From contig NZ_CP045851.1 of NCBI RefSeq assembly GCF_009650215.1, forward strand, positions 3,313,001 through 3,377,000: a stretch of 64,000 nucleotides of DNA, given 5' to 3'. Below are positions 1 through 8,119 of this stretch, one piece after another; the stretch's first letter is position 1; each line of letters begins with the position of its first letter. The translations under genes were made by a program, and so were the position numbers. The notes under the pieces were generated by a model that did no database searches, had not been told where the DNA came from, and saw only the letters and a program-made list of their open reading frames with translations. Origin of the DNA: Actinomarinicola tropica (GTDB lineage: Bacteria; Actinomycetota; Acidimicrobiia; Acidimicrobiales; SKKL01).

Positions 1-111
1 GGTCGCGGGCACGGGACGACGGCGGTCGGGGCGGGGGTGGTCCGGCCGCACGACGACGGCGAGGACGGCGACGACCGCGCCCGCCGCCGCCATGGGCGCG
101 AGCGCGCTCAC
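1..111 (-). CDS. Possible start of a TadB-like pilus assembly membrane protein (cut by window edge)
   Basis: Only the first 37 codons are inside the window. A GTG start overlaps the stop of the upstream cpaF-like gene in the sequence GTGA, the usual arrangement in a translationally coupled operon. The visible residues form one hydrophobic segment (about residues 4-21, rich in Ala and Val) followed by an Arg/Pro-rich stretch. In Tad loci the gene after tadA/cpaF is normally tadB, an inner-membrane platform protein, and an N-terminal membrane segment would fit. The identification rests on position and hydrophobicity only; no diagnostic motif is visible. Confidence 0.4.
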   Translation of the reverse strand, partial: MSALAPMAAAGAVVAVLAVVVRPDHPRPDRRRPVPAT

Positions 112-1256
112 CCCACGGCCCGCCCGGGTCGCGTCGGCGTGGCGACCACCTGGTCGCCGCGCACGAGCGGCCGGCACCGCACGCCGCCCACCTCGTCGCC
201 GACCGGTTCGCCCACGGCCACGATGCGCCGACCGCCGTCGGAGGTGCGTCCGACCTGCACGACGACGTCGATCGCCGACGCGAGTTGCTCGCGCACGGCG
301 TGGAGGGGCAGCTCGATCCCCGCGAGCAGGCTCAGCGTCTCCACGCGCCGGAGCGCGTCGTCGGGGCTGTTGGCGTGGCACGTCGAGAGGGAGCCGTCGT
401 GGCCCGTGTTCATCGCCTGCAACATGTCGAGGGCCTCGGGCCCGCGCACCTCGCCGACGACGATGCGGTCGGGACGCATCCGGAGGGCCGTGCGCACCAG
501 CTCGCGGATCGTGACCGCGCCGTGCCCCTCGGCGTTGGCCGGCCGCGACTCGAGGCGCACGACGTGCTCGCCGGGCAGCCGGAGCTCGGCGGCGTCCTCG
601 ATCGTGAGGACGCGCTCGGACACCGGGATCGCCGCGGCGAGGGCGTTGAGGAGCGTGGTCTTGCCCGCGCCGGTGCCGCCGGACACGACCACGTTGCGAC
701 GCGCGAGGACCGCAGCGCGCAGCAGCTCGACCACCGGCGGCGGGGCGAACGCCTCCAACGGCACGGCGCGGGCGCCGAACCGGCGGACCGTGAGGCACGG
801 GCCGTCGACGGCGAGCGGGCGGACCACGGCGTGGACCCGGGAGCCGTCCGGCAGCCGTGCGTCGACCATCGGGGAGCTGCGGTCGACGCGCAGCCCGAGG
901 GGAGCGACGATGCGCTCGACGAGGCGCAGCGCGGTGGGTTCGTCGATCAGCAGGTCGGTGGCCTCGACGCGGCCGGCGCGCTCGACCCACACCCGGCCGC
1001 CGCCGTTCAGCATCACCTCGGTGACCGTCGGGTCGGCGAGCAGGGGGTCGAGCGGACCCAACCCGTGCACCCGGGCCGCCACGGCGTCGACCACTGCCGC
1101 CTCCGACGCCGGGCCGAGCAGCGGCGCCTCGGCCCGCACGAGCCGCCGCACGACGTCGATGACGTCGTGCGGGTCGATCGCGGGCCACTCGTCGAGGAGG
1201 CGGCGGTGGAGCGACTCGACGAGCTGCTCGAGGTCGACCGCCGTCATGGCGCTCAT
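108..1256 (-). CDS. cpaF: Tad/Flp pilus assembly ATPase (CpaF/TadA family)
   Basis: This secretion ATPase of the type II/IV family is about 382 residues, the usual CpaF length. It would power assembly of a Flp-type pilus at the cytoplasmic face of the membrane. The Walker A motif GGTGAGKTT lies near residue 190. The Walker B region contains RIVVGEVRGPEALDML and is followed by the characteristic NTGHDGSLSTCHANS segment with the conserved His. The ATG at 1256 was chosen because it overlaps the stop of the cpaE-like gene (ATGA); the open frame continues upstream but only as antisense of that gene. Gene order cpaE-cpaF-tadB matches actinobacterial tad loci. Confidence 0.93.
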   Translation of the reverse strand: MSAMTAVDLEQLVESLHRRLLDEWPAIDPHDVIDVVRRLVRAEAPLLGPASEAAVVDAVAARVHGLGPLDPLLADPTVTEVMLNGGGRVWVERAGRVEATDLLIDEPTALRLVERIVAPLGLRVDRSSPMVDARLPDGSRVHAVVRPLAVDGPCLTVRRFGARAVPLEAFAPPPVVELLRAAVLARRNVVVSGGTGAGKTTLLNALAAAIPVSERVLTIEDAAELRLPGEHVVRLESRPANAEGHGAVTIRELVRTALRMRPDRIVVGEVRGPEALDMLQAMNTGHDGSLSTCHANSPDDALRRVETLSLLAGIELPLHAVREQLASAIDVVVQVGRTSDGGRRIVAVGEPVGDEVGGVRCRPLVRGDQVVATPTRPGRAVG

Positions 1257-1915
1257 GCCGCCGCTCGCATCGCCCGCTCGAGCCCGCGGGGCAGACGCCG
1301 GGCGAGCAGACCGGCATCGACGGCACGCGCGACGCCGGGGTCGACCGCCACCTCGGCGACGACCGGCACGCCGAGCACCCCCTCGACGTCGGAGCGGTCG
1401 AGGGCCCGACCCGGCTCGGCCACGACGACCGCCGCGCTCGGACGGATGGGTGCCGCCGCGGCCCGGCGCAGCGCCAGGTAGCAGAGGCGGGTGACGAGGA
1501 GCGAGGTGCTCGCACCGGCCGCCACGGACAGCGCGGCGTCGGCGGCGGTGACCGTGCCGCAGTCCACGACCACGGTCCGGTGATCGGCGGCGAGCAGGGG
1601 ACCGAGCACGTCGAGCCGCTCCCGGTCCGTGGCGCCGTGGCCGAGCGGCAGGAGGTCGAGCCCGGGCCGGACCGGGACCTCGAGGCGGGCCAGGGCGTCC
1701 GCCGGCGCCTCCGCGCCCGCCCGGCTCCACTCCGCGACCCCCGGTCCGTCGGGATCAGCGGTCCCGAGCACGGCGGGGAGGTCCCCCGCGAGGTCGACGA
1801 GCAGGACGCCCGGACCGGGACGCGAGGCGATGACGAGAGCGAGGGAGGCGGCGACCACGGTGGTGCCGGATCCACCCTTCGCCGACCAGCAGGACACGAC
1901 CACTTGACCCTCCAC
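1253..1915 (-). CDS. CpaE/TadZ-like P-loop ATPase of the Tad pilus locus
   Basis: This ParA/MinD-type ATPase is about 220 residues. It begins with a deviant Walker A motif, SAKGGSGTT, near residue 11, in which the usual GKT ending is GTT and the last Lys is absent, as is common in CpaE/Ssd-type proteins. Further on are VLLVDLAGD and TVVVDCGTV, which fit the switch and Walker B strands. CpaE/TadZ proteins mark the pole or site of pilus assembly. It precedes cpaF with a 4-base overlap. The GTG at 1915 is preferred because upstream starts would overlap the divergent HAD gene, but a start at 2053 is open in the same frame. Confidence 0.8.
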   Translation of the reverse strand: MEGQVVVSCWSAKGGSGTTVVAASLALVIASRPGPGVLLVDLAGDLPAVLGTADPDGPGVAEWSRAGAEAPADALARLEVPVRPGLDLLPLGHGATDRERLDVLGPLLAADHRTVVVDCGTVTAADAALSVAAGASTSLLVTRLCYLALRRAAAAPIRPSAAVVVAEPGRALDRSDVEGVLGVPVVAEVAVDPGVARAVDAGLLARRLPRGLERAMRAAA

Positions 1916-2002
1916 GGGGCGCGACGGAGCAACCGGTGGGGGAAGGGTCGGGGAGCGCTCGGATCCTACGGTCGCTGCCACCGCCGGACAAGGGGTGGCT
2001 CC

Positions 2003-2008
2003 TAGAGT
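2003..2008 (+). promoter_or_regulatory. -10 box TAGAGT of a probable leaderless promoter (HAD gene)
   Basis: TAGAGT fits TANNNT and ends 7 bases before the ATG at 2016, so transcription would begin at or beside the start codon. No Shine-Dalgarno sequence is present. No convincing -35 box was seen. Confidence 0.55.
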
Positions 2009-2015
2009 CGGCCCG

Positions 2016-2906
2016 ATGGAGGCGGCCTTCTTCGATCTCGACAAGACGGTCATCGCGCGCGCCGCGCTCGTCGCCTTCAGCCGCCCGCTGCACCAGGCCG
2101 GCTACCTCTCGCGGTGGCTCGTCCTGCGCGCGCTGTACGGGCACTTCGTCTTCCAGTACCTGGGCGCCGACGACGAGCGGATGGCCCGGATGCGCGAGTC
2201 CGCGCTGCGGGTCACGAAGGGGTGGCACCAGCCCACGATCAAGGCGCTGGTCGAGGAGACGCTCGACGAGGTGATCGAGCCCATCGTCTACGCCGAGGCC
2301 CTCGAGCTCATCCGCCGCCACAAGGAGGAGGGCCGACGCGTCTACCTCGTGTCCGCCTCGCCCGAGGAGGTCGTCGTGCCGCTTGCCCGTCACCTCGGCG
2401 TCGACCAGGCGATCGCGACGACGTGCCGGCTCGACGAGGACCTCCGCTACACGGGCGAGGTCGACCTCTACGCCTTCGGGCCGTTCAAGGCCGAGGCGAT
2501 CCGATCCGAGGCCGACGTGCACGGCATCGACCTGGACGCGTCGTACGCCTACTCGGACTCCGCCACCGACCTGCCCATGCTCCGGGCGGTCGGCCACCCC
2601 GTGGCCGTCAACCCCGATCGCGACCTCCTGAAGGCCGCCCGCGCCGAGGGGTGGGAGGTGCAGGTGTTCGACCGTCCCGTCTCGATGCGGTCGCGACGGC
2701 CGGCATCGCCCCGCACCGCCGCGGGCATCGGGGGCGGCGCCGTGGCGCTCGGCGCCGTCGCCGCGCTCGCCCTGTGGTGGATCGGGACGCGTCGAACGCC
2801 ACCCCCCACGCGTTGGGGGAGGTGGCGTCCGGGTCGGGGGTCCGCCGGGTGGCGGTCGGTCAGACGGTCTTCAGCTTCTTCGACGCCACGGCGGCGAGGG
2901 CGATGA
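2016..2906 (+). CDS. HAD-IB family phosphatase (SerB-like) with C-terminal membrane segment
   Basis: The protein opens with the HAD nucleophile motif FFDLDKTVI. Motif II (VSASPEE, near residue 118) and the acidic motif YSDSATDLPML (near residue 182) follow. This set defines the HAD-IB/SerB branch, whose members hydrolyse small phosphate esters such as phosphoserine or lysophospholipid-type substrates. A hydrophobic stretch (about residues 235-254) suggests a single C-terminal membrane anchor. The last 40 residues are Arg/Pro/Ser-rich, read through a terminator-like hairpin and overlap a convergent small gene, so the true C-terminus may be shorter. The start is set at the ATG following the leaderless -10 box. 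Substrate unknown. Confidence 0.85.
   Translation: MEAAFFDLDKTVIARAALVAFSRPLHQAGYLSRWLVLRALYGHFVFQYLGADDERMARMRESALRVTKGWHQPTIKALVEETLDEVIEPIVYAEALELIRRHKEEGRRVYLVSASPEEVVVPLARHLGVDQAIATTCRLDEDLRYTGEVDLYAFGPFKAEAIRSEADVHGIDLDASYAYSDSATDLPMLRAVGHPVAVNPDRDLLKAARAEGWEVQVFDRPVSMRSRRPASPRTAAGIGGGAVALGAVAALALWWIGTRRTPPPTRWGRWRPGRGSAGWRSVRRSSASSTPRRRGR
2797..2827. terminator. Terminator-like hairpin between convergent genes
   Basis: CGCCACC pairs with GGTGGCG (7 bp), a 2-base bulge follows, and five more inner pairs close a small loop. It lies 32 bases beyond the stop of the minus-strand small gene and inside the low-complexity tail of the HAD frame. No T-run follows, as is common for hairpins in high-GC actinobacteria. 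Confidence 0.5.
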
Positions 2907-2934
2907 GGACCACGAGGAGCAGGAGCTTCTTCAT
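2860..2934 (-). CDS. Very small membrane peptide (24 residues)
   Basis: The peptide starts MKKLLLLVVLIALAAVASKK: a basic start, one hydrophobic helix and a Lys-rich end, which is typical of a single-pass membrane microprotein. Short proteins of this form are common in actinobacteria, often without known function. It ends inside the tail of the HAD frame and is followed by the hairpin at 2797-2827. No homologue was identified by eye, so it may be a membrane micropeptide or a chance frame. The hydrophobic composition and Lys pairs at both ends favour a real product. Confidence 0.5.
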   Translation of the reverse strand: MKKLLLLVVLIALAAVASKKLKTV

Positions 2935-2986
2935 CCCGCCAGTGTAGGGACGTTTCGGATCGCCCGTCCCCGGACAAGCGCGAGCG

Positions 2987-3463
2987 GTGACCGATGACAG
3001 GACCGACACCGCCGGCGAGATCGGGCGCCTCCTCGGCGACCGCCTGCTCGGGTGCGCCGAGTCGTTCACGGCCGGCCAGCTCGCCCAGGCGTTCGCGGCC
3101 GCAGAGGGGTCGGGCGACTGGTTTCGCGGCGGCGTCGTCGCCTACCGGCGCGAGGTCAAGCACGACGTCCTGCACGTGCCGCCGGGACCGCTCGTCAACG
3201 AGACGACGGCGGTGGCCATGGCGCGCGGGGTGGCCGAGCTGCTCGGCGTCGACGTGGCGGTCGCCTCGACCGGCGCCGCCGGACCCGACGGGCTCGACGG
3301 GGCGCCGCCGGGCACCGTCGTCATCGGCTGGATCGTCGACGGCGCGACCGGCGCGCGGTCGCTGCACCTCGAGGGCGACCCGGCCGAGGTGTGCGGCCGC
3401 GGCACGGAGGCCGCGCTGGACCTGCTGCGTGCCGCGCTGGCGGCGGACGCCGCGGCGACCTAG
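2987..3463 (+). CDS. pncC: Nicotinamide-nucleotide amidase (PncC / CinA C-terminal domain family)
   Basis: This stand-alone CinA-C domain of 158 residues matches the length of PncC enzymes, which deamidate NMN to nicotinate mononucleotide in pyridine nucleotide salvage. Visible family features are AESFTAGQLA (usually AESCTGG), the Tyr and Lys of VAYRREVK, and STGAAGPDG with the glycine-rich PGTVVIGW strand. The Ser, Tyr and Lys form the expected active site; replacement of CTGG by FTAG is a mild divergence. The start is GTG. The stop overlaps that of the convergent sigma factor gene by 4 bases. Confidence 0.85.
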   Translation: MTDDRTDTAGEIGRLLGDRLLGCAESFTAGQLAQAFAAAEGSGDWFRGGVVAYRREVKHDVLHVPPGPLVNETTAVAMARGVAELLGVDVAVASTGAAGPDGLDGAPPGTVVIGWIVDGATGARSLHLEGDPAEVCGRGTEAALDLLRAALAADAAAT

Positions 3464-4395
3464 ACGGCGAGCAGGTCGCGGGCGCCGGTGTCCGAGGACG
3501 GGTGGCGCAGCTTCGACATCGCCCGGGCCTCGATCTGGCGGATGCGCTCGCGCGTGAGGTTGAAGTGCTCGCCGACCTCTTCGAGGGTGCGGGGCTCTCC
3601 CCGGTCGAGGCCGAAGCGCAGCTTGAGGATCTCGCGCTCGCGCTCATCGAGCGGGGCGAGGAGCCGGGTGATCTCCTCGGGCAGCAGGGCGGTGGCCGCG
3701 ACCTCGAAGGGCGACTCGGCCGAGCGGTCCTCGACCACGTCGCCGAGCTCGGCGTCGCCGTCCTCGCGGAGCGGCTCGGACAGCGAGAGCGGCTCGGCGG
3801 CGAAGCGCAACGCCTCGGTGACCTTGTCCTCGGGCATCTCGACCTCGGCCGACAGCTCGGCGAGGGTGGCCGGACGGCCGAGCTTGAGCTCGAGCCGGGC
3901 GCGGGCCTTCTGGAGGCGGGCGAGGGTGTCGCCCGCGTGCACCGGGAGGCGGATCGTGCGGCCGGTGTTCGCGATGCCGCGGGTGATCGCCTGGCGGATC
4001 CACCACGTCGCGTAGGTGGAGAACTTGAAGCCCTTGCGCCAGTCGAACTTCTCGACCGCGTGCATCAGCCCGAGGTTGCCCTCCTGGATGAGGTCGAGCA
4101 GCGGGAGGCCGGAGGCCTGGTACTTCTTCGCGATCGACACCACCAGGCGCAGGTTCGACTGCACGAACGTCGACTCCGCCTGCTCGCCCTGGCGCACGGT
4201 GCGGCGCAGCTCGCGCTTGCGGGCCGGCGTCAGCTCGGACGCGGCGTCGAGCTCGGCCCGGGCCTCGTTCCCCGCCTCGATGGCCTGGGCGAGCCGGACC
4301 TCGTCATCCTTGGTGAGCAGCGGGTACTGCCCGATGTCGGTGAGGTAGAGACGGACGAGGTCTTCCTCGTCGCGCTCGACTCGCTCCTTCGCCAC
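3460..4395 (-). CDS. RNA polymerase sigma-70 factor, group 1/2 (SigB/HrdB-like)
   Basis: This is a short primary-type sigma factor of about 311 residues. Region 1.2 begins with DLVRLYLTDIGQYPLL. Region 2 contains SNLRLVVSIAKKY and the -10-binding FKFSTYATWWIRQAI. Region 4 ends with the helix-turn-helix TLEEVGEHFNLTRERIRQIE. It lacks the long N-terminal extension of a housekeeping sigma factor, so a group 2 (SigB/HrdA-like) role is likely, although it could be primary in this organism. The GTG at 4395 is preferred because GAGAAGG lies 8 bases upstream; an ATG 14 codons upstream is possible. The 217 bases upstream hold no further gene. Confidence 0.92.
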   Translation of the reverse strand: MAKERVERDEEDLVRLYLTDIGQYPLLTKDDEVRLAQAIEAGNEARAELDAASELTPARKRELRRTVRQGEQAESTFVQSNLRLVVSIAKKYQASGLPLLDLIQEGNLGLMHAVEKFDWRKGFKFSTYATWWIRQAITRGIANTGRTIRLPVHAGDTLARLQKARARLELKLGRPATLAELSAEVEMPEDKVTEALRFAAEPLSLSEPLREDGDAELGDVVEDRSAESPFEVAATALLPEEITRLLAPLDEREREILKLRFGLDRGEPRTLEEVGEHFNLTRERIRQIEARAMSKLRHPSSDTGARDLLAV

Positions 4396-4612
4396 GTTCG
4401 ATACCTTCTCTTGGCAGGGGTCGGACAGCCTCGGCAACTGTGCGCCTCACGATACCGGCCCGGTCAAGGGCACCCACCGCACAAGCGCACGATCACGCAT
4501 CGGTCCTGGTCACAGGGTCGCAGGGGGCGGTCGACAGGCGTCGGCGCACCCCGCTCGCGGGAGGATATCCACAGGCTCGGCCGACGCCACGCACCACGGC
4601 GGTGCGCAGCGG

Positions 4613-5158
4613 TCAGGGCAGGGGGCCGAGCAGACCGCCGGCCGCACCGAGGGCGGCGCGCAGGTCGGCGACGGGCCCGGCGTCGGCGTCGGGGAGGCGC
4701 GTGCGGAGCGTGGACACCTCGGACAGATCGCCCTCGAGGTCGGCGACGACGAGCCCGAGCGTGCGCAGGGTGGCGCCGTCGCAGACGGTCGACGCCCGGG
4801 CGCGGTGCGCCACGTGGGCATCGAGCAGCCCGGGCAGGAGCACCTCGCCGAGCACGGCCAGCCGCTCGGGTGTCCCGGGCAGGTCGCGGCACCGGTCGAG
4901 GAGGTCGGCGACCTCGGCCGATGGCGCGCGCTCGACGGTCGCCCGATCGAGGATCGTGGCCTCCGGGATGCGGGCGCTCCACAGCTCGGCGTGCCACGCG
5001 TGGCGGTGGCTCTGCGCCGCGAGCCGCCCGACGACGTGCGCCTCCGGGGTGGTCGTGCACCACCCGCCGACCAGCTCGAAGAGGCGGGCGCTCACCCACG
5101 CGGCACCGCCGGCGCGCGCCGCGAGCTCGTGGAGGGTCAGTGGCGGGGGTGTCGGCAC
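4613..5158 (-). CDS. Conserved-looking protein of unknown function
   Basis: The protein has about 181 residues, is mostly helical in composition and has no membrane segment. A notable cluster is RHAWHAELW near residue 60, which follows LFELVGGWCTTTPE. The His residues at helix-like spacing are reminiscent of ferritin-like or transferase helices, but no family could be assigned. The GTG at 5158 is chosen because it falls 12 bases after the marR stop; an ATG at 5224 would overlap that gene by more than 50 bases. It probably shares the marR transcript, but that does not show a role in osmoadaptation. Confidence 0.6.
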   Translation of the reverse strand: MPTPPPLTLHELAARAGGAAWVSARLFELVGGWCTTTPEAHVVGRLAAQSHRHAWHAELWSARIPEATILDRATVERAPSAEVADLLDRCRDLPGTPERLAVLGEVLLPGLLDAHVAHRARASTVCDGATLRTLGLVVADLEGDLSEVSTLRTRLPDADAGPVADLRAALGAAGGLLGPLP

Positions 5159-5169
5159 GGGCGGCGACC

Positions 5170-5670
5170 CTACCGGGCGGCCGGGACCGGGCACCGGCGC
5201 AGCGGGCACACGGGCACCTCGCACAGGCGGCAGATCGTCTGCGGGTCCTCGTGCACGACGGCCTCGGTGCGCAGGACCCGATCGAGGAGCAGCTCGAGGT
5301 GGCGTCGATCGGACACCGACAGGCCGGCCAGCGCCCGACCGAGGACGGCCCGACGCTGCTCGTGGACCCGCAGCGCGCGACGGCGGCCGCGCGCGGTGAG
5401 GTGCACGGCCACCTCGCGGTCGTCGCCTCCCGGGCGGCGCACCACGAGTCCGTCGTCGACGAGGCGGTCGACGAGACGCACGGTCGCCGAGTGGCTGAGG
5501 CCGATGTGGGAGCGGAGCACCTCGATCGTGCAGCCCGGCCGCCGCATGAGGAGGGAGAGGGCCGCCGGGCCCGACGCCCCGTGTCCCGCGGCGTCCGTCG
5601 TCACCCGGTCGATCTCGTCGGAGAGGCTCGTCGCGAGCGCTCCCAGCAGGTTCTCCGCTCGGCCTCGCAT
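5170..5670 (-). CDS. MarR-family regulator with C-terminal Cys cluster, divergent from ectABCD
   Basis: This winged helix-turn-helix protein has 166 residues. The recognition region (LRSHIGLSHSATVRLVDRLV) and the wing (GGDDREVAVHLTARG) are clear. After the domain comes a tail with Cys residues spaced C-x2-C-x4-C-x4-C (CRLCEVPVCPLRRCPV), which could bind a metal or sense redox state. MarR-type EctR regulators are known beside ectoine operons, so control of ectABCD is a reasonable inference. The ATG at 5670 lies 6 bases after a TATGAT -10 box that overlaps a 21-bp dyad, suggesting autorepression of a leaderless transcript. Confidence 0.88.
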   Translation of the reverse strand: MRGRAENLLGALATSLSDEIDRVTTDAAGHGASGPAALSLLMRRPGCTIEVLRSHIGLSHSATVRLVDRLVDDGLVVRRPGGDDREVAVHLTARGRRRALRVHEQRRAVLGRALAGLSVSDRRHLELLLDRVLRTEAVVHEDPQTICRLCEVPVCPLRRCPVPAAR

Positions 5671-5676
5671 CCGGCC

Positions 5677-5698
5677 ATCATATGCACGACGCACATGA
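5677..5698 (-). promoter_or_regulatory. marR -10 box overlapped by a 21-bp inverted repeat (probable operator)
   Basis: On the plus strand TCATATGC (5678-5685) and GCACATGA (5691-5698) form an inverted repeat with one mismatch and a 5-base spacer, the size expected for a MarR dimer site. On the minus strand TATGAT (5682-5677) is a good -10 box ending 6 bases before the marR ATG. The dyad covers the -10, so binding would block transcription of marR. An effect on ectA, 170 bases away, is less certain. Confidence 0.6.
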
Positions 5699-5868
5699 GT
5701 TCGAACGCGAAACCCCAGGTGAGAGGGTGGCGAGGTGTGAGGAGCGGCACGTCGGGTTCGCCGTCGGGGCCCCATGGGTATGGTCGGGACGCCGCCCCGA
5801 GCGGCTCCAGCTGTGCCAGTCGTTGACTCGGCAGGTGCGGCGTGCCATGCACGCGACCCACCAGAGAC

Positions 5869-6393
5869 ATGGACCCAGACGACGAGGACCACCCGTCGAT
5901 CACCTTCCGGCCACCGACGCCCGACGACGCTCGGGTGGTGTGGCAGATGGCCCGGGACTCCGGCGCCCTCGACCTCAACTCCCCCTACGCGTATCTGCTG
6001 GTCTGCGACCACTTCGCGGCGACGAGCCTCGTCGCCGAGGAGCCAGACGGGCGTCTCGTGGGGTTCGTGGCGGCCTACCGACCGCCCACCGAACCCGACG
6101 TGGTGTTCGTGTGGCAGATCGCCGTCGATCCCGCTCGCCGCGGGCACGGCATCGCGCAGCGCATGCTGCACGCCCTCGTGGATCGGCTCCTGCCGCTCGG
6201 CGTGCTCGGCCTCACCGCCACGGTGACACCGGGCAACGAGCCGTCGCGCCGCCTCTTCCAGTCGCTCGCACGCGACCGGCGGACGCGGTTCGAGGAGCGC
6301 CCGCTCTACGACGAGGAGCTGTTCCCCGGCGAGGGCCACGAGGCCGAGCACCGCGTGCTGATCGCACCGCTCGCGCCGACGGCCCCGACCTGA
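5869..6393 (+). CDS. ectA: L-2,4-diaminobutyrate acetyltransferase
   Basis: This GNAT-fold enzyme of about 174 residues transfers acetyl from acetyl-CoA to the gamma-amino group of L-2,4-diaminobutyrate, the second step of ectoine synthesis. The early SITFRPPTPDDARVVW, the substrate segment DLNSPYAYLLVCDHF and the acetyl-CoA loop DPARRGHGIAQRML are typical of EctA. It is the first gene of ectA-ectB-ectC-ectD, all on one strand. The ATG at 5869 gives the usual EctA N-terminus; an in-frame GTG 9 codons upstream is possible. The gap to ectB is 44 bases. Confidence 0.95.
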   Translation: MDPDDEDHPSITFRPPTPDDARVVWQMARDSGALDLNSPYAYLLVCDHFAATSLVAEEPDGRLVGFVAAYRPPTEPDVVFVWQIAVDPARRGHGIAQRMLHALVDRLLPLGVLGLTATVTPGNEPSRRLFQSLARDRRTRFEERPLYDEELFPGEGHEAEHRVLIAPLAPTAPT

Positions 6394-6437
6394 TCGACGA
6401 ACGCAACCCACGCACCCGACCGAACGAAGGAACACCC

Positions 6438-7721
6438 ATGGACATCTTCGAGCAGCACGAGTCCGCGGTCCGCAGCTACTGCCGATCGTGGCCCACCGTC
6501 TTCCAGAAGGCGAAGGGCGACCACCTCTGGGACGAGGCCGGCACCCAGTACCTCGACTTCTTCGCCGGCGCCGGGGCGCTCAACTACGGCCACAACCCCG
6601 AGCCGCTCAAGCGCGCCCTCCTCGACTACATCGAGAACGACGGCGTCACCCACTCGCTCGACACGCACACCACGGCGAAGGCCGCCTTCCTGGAGCGCCT
6701 CCACGAGGTCGTGCTCGAGCCCCGCGGGATGGACCACAAGGTCATGTTCCCCGGGCCGACCGGCACCAACGCGGTCGAGGCCGCGCTGAAGCTCGCCCGC
6801 AAGGTCACCGGCCGCGACACCGTCGTGTCGTTCACCAACGCCTTCCACGGCATGACCCTCGGGTCGCTGGCCATCACCGGCAACTCCATGAAGCGCCAGG
6901 GCGCCGGCGTGCCGCTCGGCAACGCCATCTCGATGCCCTACGACAGCTTCCTCGAGGAGCCCTCCGACTCGATCGGGTACCTCGAGTCGTTCATCGAGGA
7001 CGGCGGCAGCGGCATGGAGCTCCCCGCGCTGGTCATCCTCGAGACGGTCCAGGCGGAGGGCGGCATCAACGTGGCCAGCTTCGGCTGGCTCCAGCGGCTC
7101 TCCGAGCTGTGCAAGCGCCACGGGATCCTGCTCGCCGTCGACGACATCCAGGTCGGGTGCGGCCGCACGGGTCCGTTCTTCTCCTTCGAGCCCGCCGGCA
7201 TCACGCCCGACATCATCTGCCTGTCGAAGTCCCTCAGCGGCTACGGCCTCCCGCTGGCCGTCACGCTGATGCGGCCCGACCTCGACGTGTGGGCCCCGGG
7301 TGAGCACAACGGCACGTTCCGCGGCCACAACCCGGCGTTCGTCACCGCGACCGCCGCGCTCGACAACTGGACCAGCGACGACTTCTCCGACGAGGTCAAG
7401 GTCAAGAGCCAGGTCGTCGGCGAGCGGCTCACCGAGATCGCGGGTGCCCACCCCGAGATGAAGGCCACCGTCCGCGGCCGCGGCCTGATCCAGGGCCTCG
7501 CGTTCGAGGACCCGAGCCACGCCAGCCGCATCGCCCGGGCCTGCTTCGAGGAGCACCTGCTCATCGAGACCGCGGGCCCCGACGGCGAGGTGCTGAAGCT
7601 CCTCCCGCCGCTCACCGTCACCGAGGAGCACCTCGAGCAGGGTCTCGACATCGTGGCCGGCGCCGTGGAGAAGATCGCGGCAGGGGTGGAGGCCACCGAG
7701 CCCGAGGAGGTCGGCCGATGA
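6438..7721 (+). CDS. ectB: Diaminobutyrate--2-oxoglutarate aminotransferase
   Basis: EctB is a class III PLP-dependent aminotransferase (427 residues) that converts L-aspartate 4-semialdehyde plus glutamate to L-2,4-diaminobutyrate. It begins [19 protein letters not shown], a classic EctB start. Conserved segments include [17 protein letters not shown] (cofactor phosphate binding), the PLP ring Asp in [14 protein letters not shown] and the Schiff-base Lys in [23 protein letters not shown] provides a ribosome site. Its stop overlaps the ectC start (ATGA). The semialdehyde substrate would come from the lysC and asd products encoded elsewhere in the window. Confidence 0.97.
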   Translation: MDIFEQHESAVRSYCRSWPTVFQKAKGDHLWDEAGTQYLDFFAGAGALNYGHNPEPLKRALLDYIENDGVTHSLDTHTTAKAAFLERLHEVVLEPRGMDHKVMFPGPTGTNAVEAALKLARKVTGRDTVVSFTNAFHGMTLGSLAITGNSMKRQGAGVPLGNAISMPYDSFLEEPSDSIGYLESFIEDGGSGMELPALVILETVQAEGGINVASFGWLQRLSELCKRHGILLAVDDIQVGCGRTGPFFSFEPAGITPDIICLSKSLSGYGLPLAVTLMRPDLDVWAPGEHNGTFRGHNPAFVTATAALDNWTSDDFSDEVKVKSQVVGERLTEIAGAHPEMKATVRGRGLIQGLAFEDPSHASRIARACFEEHLLIETAGPDGEVLKLLPPLTVTEEHLEQGLDIVAGAVEKIAAGVEATEPEEVGR

Positions 7722-8119
7722 TCGTCCGTCGACTCGACGAGATCTCCGGGACGAACCGCGACGTCGAAGGTCCGACCTTCGTGTCGCGCCGCTTCCTCCT
7801 CGCCGACGACCAGGTCGGCTTCTCCCTCCACGACACCGTCTTGTACGCCGGCACCGTGACGAACATGTGGTACCGCAACCACATCGAGGCCGTGTACTGC
7901 ATCGAGGGCCACGCCACGCTGCAGGACCTCGACAACGACGAGACCCACGACATCCGCCCCGGCACGCTCTACACGCTGAACGGACACGAGCGGCACACCC
8001 TGACCGTCCACGAGGACGTCCGGATGGTGTGCGTGTTCAACCCGCCGCTGACCGGCGGCGAGCTGCACGACGACGAGGGGACCTATCCCCTCCTGACCGC
8101 GGAAGGAGCGCCGTCATGA
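7718..8119 (+). CDS. ectC: L-ectoine synthase
   Basis: EctC (133 residues) is a cupin enzyme that closes the ring of N-gamma-acetyl-diaminobutyrate to give ectoine. The start [18 protein letters not shown] and the cupin core [14 protein letters not shown], with its Glu ligand, are diagnostic. So is the later [12 protein letters not shown], which carries the conserved Tyr and His residues. Length is as expected. Start and stop overlap the neighbouring genes by 4 bases (ATGA) on both sides, which indicates translational coupling in the ect operon. Confidence 0.97.
   Translation: MIVRRLDEISGTNRDVEGPTFVSRRFLLADDQVGFSLHDTVLYAGTVTNMWYRNHIEAVYCIEGHATLQDLDNDETHDIRPGTLYTLNGHERHTLTVHEDVRMVCVFNPPLTGGELHDDEGTYPLLTAEGAPS

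Noticed and set aside
4396-4612. A gene or small RNA in the 217-bp gap upstream of the sigma factor
   Set aside because: The frames here are extensions or antisense without ribosome sites, and no hairpin better than background was found. It probably holds the sigma promoter, although no clear -10 box was recognised.
3052-5826. A 924-codon plus-strand frame across pncC, the sigma factor and marR
   Set aside because: It covers conserved genes on the other strand and in other phases, and its sequence is Arg-rich low complexity.
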